Origin: Chara braunii
Taxonomy: Eukaryota; Streptophyta; Charophyceae; Charales; Characeae
DNA length: 21,151 nucleotides
Direction of reading: 5' to 3'
NCBI GenBank assembly: GCA_003427395.1
Contig: BFEA01000044.1
Location: forward strand, 4,379,701 to 4,400,851
Part shown: positions 1 through 9,548 of the stretch, piece after piece
Position numbering within the stretch: position 1 is the first letter of the stretch
Layout of the letters: every line of letters begins with the position of its first letter
Notes under the pieces: model-generated
The model's input: only the letters and a program-made list of their open reading frames with translations
Database searches by the model: none
What the model was told of the DNA's origin: nothing
Made by a program: the position numbers and the translations under genes

Positions 1-16
1 CCCCCCCCCCCCCCCC
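1..16. repeat. poly-C homopolymer at window edge
   Basis: Sixteen consecutive C open the window and are followed by A-rich sequence. It is either a genuine homopolymer tract or an artefact at a contig edge; the sequence alone cannot decide. Confidence 0.9.
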
Positions 17-236
17 AACCAAACAAGAACATTCACAACTTTCAACACAGATTTTGTTTTTCCTTTAATTAATCCACTCTGACAATCACTTTTTGCTTTT
101 TCGAAAAGGGCGAGGCCCTACGCTGGCAGGGGTCCCCCTCTATATAGTCTTAGGAGTCGTGGTAGGAAGGTAGTGAAAGGGAAAAAAAAATTGAGAGAAG
201 AACAGTGTGTAGAAAAAGACGCGCGATGGTATAGAG

Positions 237-352
237 ATATCATCATCGGACTGACCTGGCCCAGGCAACCCAGAACCATTTCATTCGACTGATTTGAACT
301 CCGGTCTGCTGATGAACAGTTGATGGGTGTGCCATTCAGCCACATGGGCCGG
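237..352 (-). repeat. tRNA-derived SINE-like repeat, copy 1
   Basis: On the minus strand a box A-like TGGCTGAATGGC (331-342) is followed about 30 bases later by a box B-like GAGTTCAAATC (291-301), the layout of an RNA polymerase III internal promoter. The segment between them matches copy 2 at 690-903 (shared ACACCCAT and AACTGTT blocks), and a further shared block starts at 237 (GATATCAT, then GGACTGA). There is no acceptor stem pairing, so this is not an intact tRNA gene. A tRNA-derived SINE is the best reading; a decayed tRNA pseudogene is the alternative. Confidence 0.5.
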
Positions 353-689
353 GGTTGCTGCATCCACATCATTTGCCCAGGATTTGAAGCCGTGATCTTT
401 CACATAGCCAAAACCTTGGAGCGCCCAAAAGAAAAAGGAAAAAGAAAAGAGAGGTAACTAGGGCGCAGCCACAATTTCAGTTTTAAATCCAGTTCACACA
501 TCCCTCAAATACAACACATCCCCACCCGAAGCTAAAGCTGGGTTGAATACAACACATCACCACCCGACCCTTTTCGTCGGTTTGACACAACATTCACGAA
601 ATCGTGACTGAAACGCATTTTCGAACTGAAACCTTGACAGCACCCTAGTTTTCCCAAAAAGGAAAGAAAAGGAGTTGTGAATCTTGTGA

Positions 690-903
690 TATCATTGTTG
701 GACTGAGCGGTCCCACCGGTGATTCAGAATATTTTTCTTGTAAGGGACGCCGGGCCCACTTCCCGGTTTTGTATAAATAATGAAGACAAGCTTTTGTTAA
801 AAAAAGAATGATTTTACTCTAGTCATCTGATTGCATCTGGTTTCGAACTCGGATCCGCATGTCAACAGTTCATGGGTGTACCAACTGAGCTACCGTAGGC
901 CCG
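690..903 (-). repeat. tRNA-derived SINE-like repeat, copy 2
   Basis: This is the clearest of the three copies. On the minus strand, box A TAGCTCAGTTGG (881-892) is nearly canonical and box B GAGTTCGAAACC (839-850) is close to GGTTCGANTCC. The 3' body reaches a GATATCAT block at about 690 that copy 1 also has, but here it lies some 90 bases further from box B, so the copies differ by an insertion or deletion. The first bases of the tRNA-like part find no pairing partner after box B, which argues against a functional tRNA. Confidence 0.55.
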
Positions 904-947
904 TTGCTAGTTGTGATCTTTTTATTAACGGTTACAACATGCGTATG

Positions 948-972
948 CACACCATTCAGCCACATGGGCTGT
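948..972 (-). repeat. SINE-like fragment, copy 3 (box A end only)
   Basis: The stretch CACCATTCAGCCACATGGGC is almost identical to the box A end of copy 1 (about 330-350). No box B follows in the expected place because the sequence runs into copy 2. It is best read as a truncated copy of the same repeat. Confidence 0.45.
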
Positions 973-999
973 GTGACTGTGGGCTTACTCACAGTAGGA

Positions 1000-2500
1000 C
1001 TTTCCTGGATGTATATGACCGCTTTTCCGACCCCGTGTGGATGCACCTGACAGCAATTACGTTCTCAGAGAAGTGGAAAAGGTCCTCATGGGAGTACGCC
1101 CTGTGTGTTGTGGCCTTCGCATTACTGCACAACACACATCTACTAGCCTGCAAAACCTGCAGTGAAAGAAAAAGAGAAAAAAGCAACTGGAGTTGATGTC
1201 CCACTTGGCAGGATTCTTCGTTTATGACCATTGATTCAAGAAGATCAACGGTTTGGATGCGGAAAAAAAAATAAAAAAATAAATCACTGTCAAAGAAAAA
1301 AAAGAAACGTCAAAAGAACAAAAAAAAAGAGACAGGAAGATGAACGGCCAAACATGAGGAACTCGGTTAGGGCGAGGACCCTCTAGCAAAGAGGACAGGA
1401 TTTAACGCATGCATGTGGACGCGTCTGTGGAGAGATGCCAAAAAATGGCTATATTGGTCGGCTTTTCTGAATCTCTGCATAAGACACGTCCAGATTTATG
1501 TAAATTTGTTGTTAATAAAATTTTGAACTGTCTATAATAAACCAATAAATTTACATTTATAATGTTTATTAATTCATAAATTATACATTGAAATTAATAA
1601 TATACTTAATGATAATGATAATCATATGCAAGGAGTATGAGCGAGAGCGATATACAGAAAACCAAGTTGCAAAATCACGCAGATGTCCAGATAGTCATGT
1701 ACAGGCGGAGAGCACAAATGCACCGAGATTCCATCCAAATAAGAGCAATACAATGAACTCGTGAGCCAATGTTCGAGCCCTCAGGCCACACCAACGCAGA
1801 ATCCATGTCGCTCCTCTCTGTCTGACGCCCAGCGCCCAGCCTACTCTACATGCCTATCTACTCAACCTACGTTCATGCAACAGGCTCACTTCGTCTTAGA
1901 AGACCAATGTACATGTCGTCAACACCAATGCTGACCTCCCACATACACCAGGTATGCATCTCTGCCTCCCCTCATCACCCCCTGACACCCCTCTCTCTCT
2001 GCACCGCCTCCCGCGGACCCCTGTTGTCGCCCTTCACCTGCCCCGCGCCCTGCAGCCCAGCTATGCCTCTAGCGCCCCGATGCCCTGCAGCGCCCTCACC
2101 TTGCAGCGCCCGTGCGCGCCCTGACCCAAGCTCGCGCATGCAGCCTCACGCAAGCTAGCGCAGCCGCGTGTCCGCAATGCACGCATTGGCCAGAATGCCG
2201 AACCCTGGCTGCCCTCTTTCCTATATGGAAGCGGCAGCCTCTGCTGGTCTGCGTGGCCCTGGCCGTGGAGGCTTCCAGTAGCTTCCGGTCAGGCCCCAGT
2301 ACCTGCGCCCAGGCCAACTTGACAGTCCTGGGCCCTTTTCGGTTGGGCACACTCAGAACATTCCAGGCCTTGGATGTTTGCTGCACTGGACCACGGGGTA
2401 GATACAACAACAATGCTGCTTTCTTGTTTACCCGTGGCCACTTCGTAATGTATCTGCCCCTGAATGCGTGTGCGCTGGGCTCAACCACCCGGATCCAGGG
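1000..2500. other. stretch without a supported gene
   Basis: Three composition zones follow one another: A-rich sequence near 1261-1335 with several runs of 7-9 A; very AT-rich sequence at about 1500-1640; and GC-rich sequence from about 1950 to 2500 with repeated CCCTGCAGC-type words. Open frames here (for example 2112-2570) have unremarkable composition, overlap frames on the other strand and match nothing I recognise. I see no gene. Confidence 0.6.
1500..1640. other. AT-rich block
   Basis: About 140 bases of mostly A and T with repeated TTAATAA and AATTTA words lie between sequence of ordinary composition. The block is flanked by two weakly similar words (ACACGTCCAGATTTATG near 1486 and GCAGATGTCCAGATAGTCATG near 1680). 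It could be a scaffold-attachment-like region or the remnant of an AT-rich insertion; no promoter can be argued. Confidence 0.5.
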
Positions 2501-2502
2501 TA

Positions 2503-2552
2503 GGCCTCAGGTTGCTCGTCAACCTACTGTCATGCAGCAACTGCCTGAGGCC
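2503..2552. repeat. imperfect inverted repeat
   Basis: GGCCTCAGGTTGC (2503-2515) pairs with GCAACTGCCTGAGGCC (2537-2552), leaving three bases unpaired on one arm and a loop of about 21. It lies within the putative LTR or flank of the first retroelement. No U-run follows, so a terminator is not indicated. Confidence 0.55.
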
Positions 2553-2596
2553 CGAATTGGAAAATGCTGAGATAGGGGCCTCCCGTGAATGTTCAG

Positions 2597-2619
2597 GCCC
2601 GCCTTCACTTAGGGCGGGC
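2597..2619. repeat. short perfect hairpin
   Basis: GCCCGCC (2597-2603) and GGCGGGC (2613-2619) form a perfect 7-bp stem around a 9-base loop. Function is unknown. It sits 64 bases inside the proposed LTR edge at 2683. Confidence 0.6.
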
Positions 2620-2683
2620 ACGAGGCTTGGTGAGGACTGCAGCCAGACCATATGCGTATTGTCTAAGGGCCCCCTTCGAGACA

Positions 2684-2703
2684 CTCCTCACCCATCCCCC
2701 TTA
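2684..2703 (-). promoter_or_regulatory. polypurine tract and 3' LTR start of first retroelement
   Basis: On the minus strand, directly after an in-frame TAA (2703-2701) that closes the chromodomain frame, comes a purine-rich run (2702-2684) and then TGTCTCG at 2683. A polypurine tract primes plus-strand DNA synthesis in LTR retroelements and abuts the LTR, which usually begins with TG. The position is therefore what is expected for the 3' LTR boundary. The other LTR end and the second LTR copy are not identified, so the LTR itself is inferred. Confidence 0.5.
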
Positions 2704-3695
2704 GCTTTGAAAGTCTGCTGAGATGCTTCTATGCAGGTGCCTTCCCCTTCAACCTCTCTCATAATCTGCCACAACCTGAGGTGTTGTTTCCATGAGTTCC
2801 TCTCTTGTGAACCATCGATCTTCTTTCGGATCCGTGTGATGCCTGAATCTGACCCTGTATTCCCTCTTGGGTTCGACGGTCTTCCTCTGCCGACAGGCTT
2901 AGGAACAGGCATATCTTTGTGCTCCAGAATGTCGTCGACGTCCACGTGGCCGTCCATGGTTGGGGGCAGCATAGATCTCCTTGATGGGAATTGTTGTGTC
3001 TCAGCGAAAGGTGCAAGCTTTGAGGCGTGAAACACAGGGTAAGTGCGTAGGTGACCAGGGATTCGAATCACATACGAGGTACCATCCTCTTCACTACCCA
3101 CAATATCCAAGACTTCCCAAGGACCGAAATATTGAGGCATTAGTTTCCTAGAGATGCCGAACTCCTGTCCCAACTCACTCGCCATAACCCAGACACGTTC
3201 CCCTACCTGAAATATGGACTGTCGACGATGCTTGTTCTGAGAAGCAATCATTGCTTCTTGAGATTTCTTGATGTGTTCGACAACTTGCTGCAGCAACTTC
3301 TCGTACTGGATACCAGATTCAATGGTTCCAGGAGTTGCAGCAGGTCGGTTTTCAGGCAGGAGAAAGTCTAGAGCAGACCTAGGCCTCCAGCCCAAGTGCA
3401 TCTTATTGGGAGTGACGTCGGTGGTGTTGTGTACAGCGTTGTTGTACAGACTGGCGATGAGAGGCAACTTCTCATCCCAGTCATCTTGGCTGGGCTTTAT
3501 GTAATGCCTCAGCAGATGCTGCACCACTCGGTTCATCTGTTCAGCCTGCCCATTGGCTTCGGGATGACTCCCAGAAGTCATCAGGAGTTGGCTGCCCATC
3601 TATTCTGCAACCTTCTTCCACATCTCACTGTAATGGTGGCCAAAACGCGTCGCAGCCAGGTCACTTGAAGTCAAGCTATCCCCATCTCCTCTCTG
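2694..3695 (-). pseudogene. Ty3/gypsy integrase 3' fragment with chromodomain-like C-terminus
   Basis: This is the end of a pol polyprotein. A 303-codon frame starting at 3599 opens with the integrase core signature H-P-x3-N-G-Q-x-E, whose Glu (residue 20) is the third catalytic acid, followed by a GPY/F-like module (residues 130-198, with FGPWEV and YPVFHASKLAPF). A chromodomain-like start, VDVDDILEHKDM, is at 219-230. At about 2876 the homology moves to another frame, where a chromodomain-like stretch (EYRVRF then DRWFTREEL) runs to an in-frame TGA near 2760 and the TAA at 2703. Upstream, a TAG precedes 3599, but homology continues to about 3695 and includes a Ser-Asp pair at the place of the second catalytic Asp. 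The rest of pol is missing. Codon use is GC-richer than in the second element. The lineage call (chromovirus type, Chara-like) comes from memory. Confidence 0.85.
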
Positions 3696-3699
3696 GTAA

Positions 3700-4690
3700 C
3701 CCTCCAGTTAGCAACAGTACACCTTTTCAACAACTCACCGTCCCTCCAAGTTTGTCGACTTTATGCCAGGGCCTGCAGCCTCGCTGTCGGTCTGTTACTG
3801 CGCAGACTGGCCCTACTGCACAGGCTAATGGAACTAGAGGCGTGTCGGCCAATTAGAAGGCCTGCACCTTCTCAGCCGGTCTATTGTGGCCTAGTTTAGC
3901 AATAAACAGCGTTGCAGGCTAAAAAGCAATCCTGCAGTCTTCGAGGCTCGCCTCCTATCGCTCCATTCAATCGGTTGTGCAGTGCGCCATCAGCAGGTGA
4001 ACAGGCGGTTCATAGCCTACTTCACACTTCTGCTGACTGCTAAAATGGGCAGACTGTCAACCAGCGAGGGAGGTACTCAACCTGCAATTCCCTTTTCGCC
4101 GTGTGCCCATAGCTAGCTTGCTCAGCAGAACAGCAGTACACCGACCAACAGGTAGATCTCCAGTTTGGTGACTGCCTCCCGTTGCTTCGCTCTACAGGAT
4201 GGTAGCGAGACAGCCACTGACAAACCTTCAACTCGCAACAATAACCCTTGAAGATGCAATAATAGAACAGCGATGTTTTACTGTCTGTCAACAACACTCG
4301 GTCATATGCATGGCAAGGTTCCAACAGAAGCACAGCAGATGCACTATGGCCGCTATTCAGAAACACCAAAACGAACCTGAATCTTTCATTTAGACCCTGC
4401 GAACGTATGCTACCGTCCAGCCGGTCGCATAGAGAGCTATAGGGAGGCTACCTCCCCGCCAAGACGAGCCAATCAGCATAAATCCACCGCTGGACACAGG
4501 GAAGACACAGCGTTGTGACACCCCCTCCCCCCGTGCGCAGCCCCGAATGTCTACAGCATCCGAGGCGTTCCAGTTGTCCGTCTCCGACAGCAGCACCCGA
4601 CTCGACTCTCTATCAGACGAGTTCCAAACAATGACGACCGTTAGTCCCTTCTCTCACAGTTTACGCTTGCACCAGAATCGGAGTCCAGAC
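3700..4690. other. stretch without a supported gene
   Basis: About 1 kb of mixed composition directly upstream of the integrase fragment. No frame continues the pol homology, and the open frames here (for example 4040-4369 minus) lack any recognisable motif. The break at about 3695 may mark an insertion or deletion breakpoint in the first element. Confidence 0.5.
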
Positions 4691-4701
4691 TGAGTAGTGG
4701 C

Positions 4702-4754
4702 CCCTCGTTGCTGTTTCCTCAAAGACTTCAGTGGGATCAAGCACGCAACGAGGG
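4702..4754. repeat. 10-bp perfect inverted repeat
   Basis: CCCTCGTTGC (4702-4711) and GCAACGAGGG (4745-4754) are exact reverse complements with 33 bases between them. This could be a hairpin in a transcript or the trace of a palindromic insertion. No open frame or known motif is tied to it. Confidence 0.6.
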
Positions 4755-5380
4755 AGGCGACTCCCTCGAGGAAGGCGAGCCCCACACCGTGCAGAATCGC
4801 CTGACTTCCAATGTAGCTTGCTGCCTTTCAGACCAGATTTACAAACCCCTAGTGATGCGACGCAGACCAGTTGGCTACAAGTGGGAAGGTGCCCACAACC
4901 AGGTCAAGGTACAGGTAGGTTCACTTCTCTCCTCCTCTACTTCGTACCTCCTTCCCCTTCTTCCGACTCTCTCTTCTTTGCGCCCTCCTCCCGTCGAATG
5001 AGCAAATTCGGATGCATCTACCTCCAGAACGTGGAGGTCCGCACTGCTTCCCGTTGCCTCGTTAGCCACTTCCCTCTATTCACGCACCTCCCATCTCCCA
5101 CTGTGCTTGAACTAAGGCCTCACCGAGGAATATGACACAGCGGTCAGATTCTCCCGGGTCCAGAACCTCCAGAACGGACCTTCGCTCGCCTTGTTTCGCT
5201 GAGCATCAGGCTACCTACGAAACTCTTGTTCCCGTCATGTCTTCTCTTGCGATGTCTCCGTGCACGTCCCTTCTTTTCTAACTCTCTTCTCACTGATCTA
5301 GAGTTAAAACTAACGTTACTACTAAACTCGACATGCCTCAAAACACTAGTCTATCATCCTTCTTCAGTCGATTTCGTCAA

Positions 5381-5402
5381 GAATCGAGGGGAATCTCGAT
5401 TC
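5381..5402. repeat. 8-bp stem hairpin
   Basis: GAATCGAG (5381-5388) and CTCGATTC (5395-5402) pair perfectly around a 6-base loop. A related CTCGATTC word recurs at 5547-5554 in the next hairpin. Confidence 0.6.
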
Positions 5403-5542
5403 TCTACCGCCCATCGTTCCCTCCTCCGCTATATCTCGGCGCACCCCTTTTCTCACTAACCTCTTCCAACTCTAACTTTCTACTCAATCTGACATCATAA
5501 TCTGATTCGTCCAGGGTCAACCCCCCAGAATTGCATCTTGCC

Positions 5543-5580
5543 TCTCTCGATTCCGCAAAGGATCGAGAGATCTGCGTCTC
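5543..5580. repeat. 9-bp stem hairpin
   Basis: TCTCTCGAT (5543-5551) and ATCGAGAGA (5572-5580) are exact reverse complements with 20 bases between them. The arms share the ATCGAG word with the hairpin at 5381-5402, so the two may derive from one motif. Confidence 0.6.
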
Positions 5581-5593
5581 CTTGGCTGCGCCT

Positions 5594-5619
5594 GAACTCT
5601 CAGCCCGAACTCTCAGCCC
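5594..5619 (+). repeat. 13-bp exact tandem duplication
   Basis: GAACTCTCAGCCC occurs twice back to back (5594-5606 and 5607-5619), most simply explained by replication slippage. Confidence 0.8.
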
Positions 5620-6530
5620 GCCATCTTCGTTCCTTCCTTTGTCGAATGTACCCGACACGAATTATCGCCCGGGTCCATCCCTCTACTCACCTTTTCCCTT
5701 GGCCTCTCTCAGTCGACCCGCTGCATGTTTCACCTGCGGCTGTTTGCGCAGCTTCTCCCGTTCGACACTAGCGCAGATGACCCGGCCTCGGTTGGTTTGC
5801 ACAGGCGCCTCTCGACCCTGCCCAGTTCGCCCTGTCGGCCTCGTCCTCTCCACGGTCCCGTCAGTACCCAAAGCCTCTATACTAATCTACCAGTGCCTTT
5901 GCGCAACAACCTTCCCAACTGTTTCGGCCAGCCCGCGGGAGAGTCCGTGGAGATTAGACTGTAGGACGGTTCGTTTAGTCTTTCGGCCCTACACTCCGGC
6001 TCGACGGACGGAATGCAGCAGTACCGCTGCAGTTTTCCACCACAGAGCCCCAACCTGTTGCGAACCTGCAGCCTGAGTCTTAGTGAGGCTGACCTAGTGT
6101 AGATCTGAAGGCGTAAGTGGAGAAGGGCCCCATGTGAACTGGTGCTGGAACAGCTTGCCGCACAGTCAATACTGCGGCAGCGTCTCATCGGTGCCTTTCG
6201 CCCCAGGCACAGCTAAAAAAAACACCCAGGCCCGAACGCAGGCCTGCTACTTCAACAGTCCACTCGTGTTCCCACCGAGGTAGGCCAGCGGGTCCACGGC
6301 CGGTTCCAGAACTGGTACCGGACCCGGATGGGATATAAAAAAAATTCAAATAATGATAAAATTAAAATAGGGGGACCGAGGGCCTGGACCTATCGACACT
6401 TCCCCGGTCCTGCCAGCAGGGCCCCCGATCGACCTTCCCCAACAAAGACTAAGGGGGATAGTCCCGCGGGACCCTCAACCCCTCAGCCCTTCTCATCCAA
6501 TGCTGCTTCGCTCCTAAGCCGCCGCCTGCT

Positions 6531-6600
6531 GGTCTCGATCCCCGCACCTCCGTTTCGCAAGTCCAATGTTGTAACCTATAGGGATAGGCCCAAGCTTGAA
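6531..6600 (-). repeat. tRNA-like patch, possible second SINE family
   Basis: On the minus strand GGGATCGAGACC (6531-6542) resembles a polymerase III box B. It is preceded by a stretch (GGTTACAACATTGGACTTGCG) like the D-arm to anticodon part of plant tRNAs. Box A is degenerate and no acceptor stem pairs, so this is a tRNA-derived repeat or pseudogene rather than a working tRNA. Confidence 0.35.
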
Positions 6601-6986
6601 ACCAGCATCCGAGGACTCTCATATGAACTAGTGCAGCACAACGCCCAAGGTCCAGAAAGCGCCCTGGGCCGCCTCTCCGCCCACTGCCGCGCGTGCGTCA
6701 TTCCGCATGCTCAACCTACCGCCGGTCGGACGTGCCGGATAGGACGACAGAAACTTTGATATTCTTATCTTAATCAGCAAATAAAAACCAGGCCGGCTGG
6801 CTATGCTGGCCTTATGAACAATTCAAAAAAGAAAGATCACCCGCGCGCCTTAAAGTTGCGCGCCCACACACTCTCTACTCTAGTCAACTTTCTAATCAAC
6901 GTAAACTACAGACTCAGTCGCGCCTCGTGCGATATACTTAGACTTTAAACCAACTTACTTCCTGTTGCTTGCAGAAACCAGGGCGG

Positions 6987-7004
6987 ATACCCTTGTAAGG
7001 GTAT
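6987..7004. repeat. 18-bp near-perfect palindrome
   Basis: ATACCCTT (6987-6994) and AAGGGTAT (6997-7004) pair with only GT between them. This is too tight for an RNA hairpin without opening, but it could be a dyad binding site or cruciform. There is no neighbouring gene to connect it with. Confidence 0.65.
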
Positions 7005-7141
7005 TCACACCGACAGCAGATCTGGTCACCCTATGACAGTAGACCTCCCGTCAACCCAACTGTCCCGTACCCGGATTTGACCACTGCGATCGGGGACCGG
7101 CTCACCCACCAGTTTTTGGCCTAGGGCGTTGGCTGCCCCGC

Positions 7142-7195
7142 CCAGAGTTTTGAACGTGGGACCCGGTCTAACCACGGTTCCGGGCTCTGGTGAAC
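7142..7195 (-). repeat. tRNA-like patch, possible SINE remnant
   Basis: On the minus strand TGGTTAGAC is followed by a box B-like CACGTTCAAAACTC (7145-7158). The patch is bounded by CCAGAG and CTCTGG, which can pair. The layout recalls tRNA-derived plant SINE heads. It is unlike the copies at 237-903. Confidence 0.35.
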
Positions 7196-7588
7196 CTCAC
7201 TAAACTGCATCCTCTGACTGCGGTAGGGATCCAACTGACCCCTTTTGACCTCACAGGCTCGACTCCCGGAGTCTTAGCCTCAGTCAACTACGAAATTCGA
7301 CACTCGCGTCTGTGACCTGCTGACCCCACCAGATTGCAACCTACTGCGGTAAGGCTCTGGCTGACCCCGACAATCAATACATCTTTAGGTTTGAGAAGAA
7401 GATCTCAGGTACAGATAGTCAGACAAACATCTCAAACCCACAGTCATACAACCCATGCCTCAGATAACAAAACAAACATTTATCAAGAGACGTCCCTTCA
7501 GTCTCAAGAGGCACTAAACAACAACAAACGACAACTGACAATGCACTTCCTAGAGACCTCTCTTCGGCCTCAGGAAATGCAAAGTGTT

Positions 7589-7697
7589 CCCAGAGAGGTC
7601 CCTTCCCTCATTTGAGAATACTCCCAAGAGACCTTCCATCAGCCTCGAGGAAGTATAAAAATGTTGATCCCAGAGAGGTCCCTTCCCTTATCTGAGA
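7589..7697 (+). repeat. 29-bp direct repeat pair
   Basis: A 29-bp word beginning CCCAGAGAGGTCCCTTCC occurs at 7589-7617 and 7669-7697 with two differences. Looser relatives (GAGACCTCTCTTCGGCCTC, GAGACCTTCCATCAGCCTC) lie between and before them. This may be the U3-like or untranslated 3' part of the second retroelement, which lies in the same orientation on its right. Confidence 0.65.
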
Positions 7698-7706
7698 TAG
7701 AAGATA

Positions 7707-7883
7707 GGCAACTTAGTCAAGAAACACAAAGTCCCCATGCTGACAACTTTCTCGTAAAGCAAGGTTGAACTTCTTTATGCCCATCTTCTTGATAGCTCTC
7801 TTGGACAGACAACTTAGTTAGAAGACACGAAGTCCCTCTACTGACAACTCTTTAGTCAGGTGGAGCTGAACTCCTTTTATGCC
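7707..7883 (+). repeat. about 76-bp direct repeat pair, period about 101
   Basis: A segment from GGCAACTTAGTCAAGAAACAC to CTTTATGCC (7707-7782) recurs at 7808-7883 as GACAACTTAGTTAGAAGACAC to TTTTATGCC, with scattered substitutions and small indels. With the 29-bp pair just before it, the region is a cluster of short tandem repeats beyond the 3' end of the second element's pol. Enhancer-like repeats in LTR U3 regions look like this, but no LTR boundary was found. Confidence 0.6.
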
Positions 7884-8254
7884 GTCAGATTTTATTTTCA
7901 TCATGATATCAGAACTGATTACTCTTTGATGTTCCACAGCCACGAGTTCTCTGAACTTAATATCACTGCAACTGCACTTTACAGTTACTCCCCACTCGGG
8001 ATCTGATGCTCGTGGACCGACTGCGGCTCAACATTCATGACACTTTAATCTCATTGATCTCGTCGCTTATAAAAAATAATAAAATCAGTTCAGATGCAGA
8101 AACGAATACAGATCATCTGAAAGGTCTCTCTCAAGTCCTTTGTGACAAAATCTGACATACTGAAAATTAACATATTGAACTGATCATGCAAGAGTAATTG
8201 AAGCCTGCTAAAGTTCTTGTACTTGTAGTGTCTCACTGTCTCACTGTACCTCTC

Positions 8255-8880
8255 TCAATTTTCTGAAACTGTTCTCTTACTGGATGATTGACTCTTCTTT
8301 CCTTTCTTTGAGGTCATTGCAGGGACCAAGTCAGGGTCTCTGAAGATAATCTTTCCAAGTCTTAACCCTGATACCATATCATGGACTCTTGAGCCATCCA
8401 TCTCGGATATCTCATAGACTTTGCCTTCTGCTTCACCTGTAATTCTGTAGGGACCGAGCCATTTGGGCTCCAATCGTTTAGTCCACTGAGTCTCAAGAGA
8501 ATTGTCGAATAGGAGGACAACGTCACCAACTTTCAATTTCTCTTTCCTTATATATCTCTTATTATTTCATCTTGGTCTGATAATTTGTTGGTTGACATTC
8601 TCTCTGCAACATCGATTACTGCTTGATCAACCTCTTTGATATCTCTCTCATCCTGATCTAAAGAAGCTCTGAAATAAAATACTATCTATGACTATCTTGA
8701 CTTTACCATGTTTTGATTATACTCTCAATAGGCAGAGTAGCATACTGACCATACCACAGAGTGAATGGAGCATAACCACTAGTCATCTTGACAATAATGT
8801 TGTCACCATAAATTGCAACTCTCAATATTTTTGGCCAATTATTGAGGTTCCCTTCACATCATTTAGCCAATGAAATTTTC
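8255..8880 (-). pseudogene. integrase C-terminal part with GPY-like domain
   Basis: This continues the integrase past the TGA at 8861-8859, in the same frame, to a TAA at 8705; the stretch includes YAPFTLWYGQYATLP, typical of the region after the catalytic core. The line then moves to a second frame (about 8672-8550, acidic and helical) and a third (93 codons from 8536), which holds VGDVVLLFDN and KWLGPYRI, the GPY/F-like module that binds DNA in Metaviridae integrases. The last frame ends at TGA 8257-8255. It stays open for about 50 more codons beyond that TGA, so the true end is uncertain. The TGA at 8861 stands where relatives have Trp. Confidence 0.75.
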
Positions 8881-9548
8881 AGCGTCATGTGACCTTTTTC
8901 GACAGGTCCATTTGCTTGAGGGTGATAAGCAGTCACATACCGAATTCTAATACCTAGTCTGAGGGTGGTTCTTTTTACAATCTCATTTCTGAATTCAGAT
9001 CCTCTGTCTGAGACAAACTCTCTGATAAAAGGGTACCTGAGATAGACTTCCTCTATCCAGTCAGCCACTTGCTCGACTGTCTTTCTTTTCAGAGTCTTTG
9101 CCTCAACATATCCTGAGAAATTATCCCTCATATTCAGTATGTATCTCATACCACCCTTGCCTAGGGGCATGGTGATGAGATCCAACTGGACTCGATTGCC
9201 TGGCTCCACTAGAATAGTAAGAAACAAAGGCTCAATCATCCTAATTGTAGACCTTTTCTGACATAACACACATGACTTACAGAATCTGTAAATCATGTCT
9301 CTCATGTCAGGCCAGAAGGAAAGTTTGACTGTCTTAGAGTAGATCGCTTCAGCAGCTCTATGGTCACCAACACCCCCCTCGTGTAGAGCAACAATTATTT
9401 CCAATTGTCTTTCTTTTCTACAAACCACTCTTGATGGAGGCAATCCTTCCTTGCCATCCACGAAGAGGTGACATTTTTTTACCTTGAATTTTTTCGTCGA
9501 GTCTTTGCAGTAATACTCCTTTAACTGTTCCAAATGAAAGCAATTCAC
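8859..9548 (-). pseudogene. integrase zinc-binding and catalytic core
   Basis: This integrase inserts the cDNA into chromosomal DNA. The 229-codon uninterrupted frame shows the HHCC zinc finger as H56-x6-H63 and C93-x2-C96 (CVLCQKRS), and the catalytic triad D123 (QLDL), D181 (FVSDRGSEF) and E217 (HPQANGPVEKGH). D181 and E217 are separated by exactly 35 residues, the canonical D,D-35-E spacing. All catalytic residues are intact although the rest of the element is broken. The frame starts by a shift near 9545, directly after the RNase H end. Confidence 0.9.

Larger units (their letters stand above)
4915..5720. other. pyrimidine-rich stretch (plus strand) with small hairpins
   Basis: For about 800 bases the plus strand is dominated by C and T, with runs of CTCCTC, CTTCCC and TCTCTC. 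It contains two small hairpins (5381-5402 and 5543-5580) and an exact 13-bp tandem repeat (5594-5619). AGGTAGGT at 4914-4921 resembles a splice donor. The strand bias could suit a 5' UTR, an intron or a degraded simple-sequence region. No open frame here has recognisable homology. Confidence 0.5.
5725..7585. other. stretch without a supported gene
   Basis: Mixed GC-rich sequence with open frames up to 181 codons (5531-6076 plus) that are rich in Pro, Ser, Arg and Cys and overlap frames on the other strand, as expected by chance in such DNA. An A/T-rich patch with ATATAAAAAAAA lies near 6333, but no coding sequence follows it. Two tRNA-like patches and one palindrome are listed separately. Confidence 0.55.

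Noticed and set aside
839-903. Functional tRNA gene
   Set aside because: Boxes A and B are good, but the 5' end has no pairing acceptor strand after box B, and related copies lie nearby, so a SINE-like repeat fits better.
2096-2570. Overlapping 130-codon (minus) and 152-codon (plus) frames
   Set aside because: They shadow one another in GC-rich DNA, and neither has a recognisable domain or supporting context.
5531-6076. 181-codon plus-strand open frame
   Set aside because: It needs a TTG start, is rich in Pro, Ser, Arg and Cys as expected from this GC-rich pyrimidine stretch, overlaps a 103-codon frame on the other strand, and shows no motif.
8355-8385. Primer binding site for initiator Met tRNA (CTGATACCAT)
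   Set aside because: The match is short and lies inside the coding frame of the integrase C-terminus, not upstream of gag.
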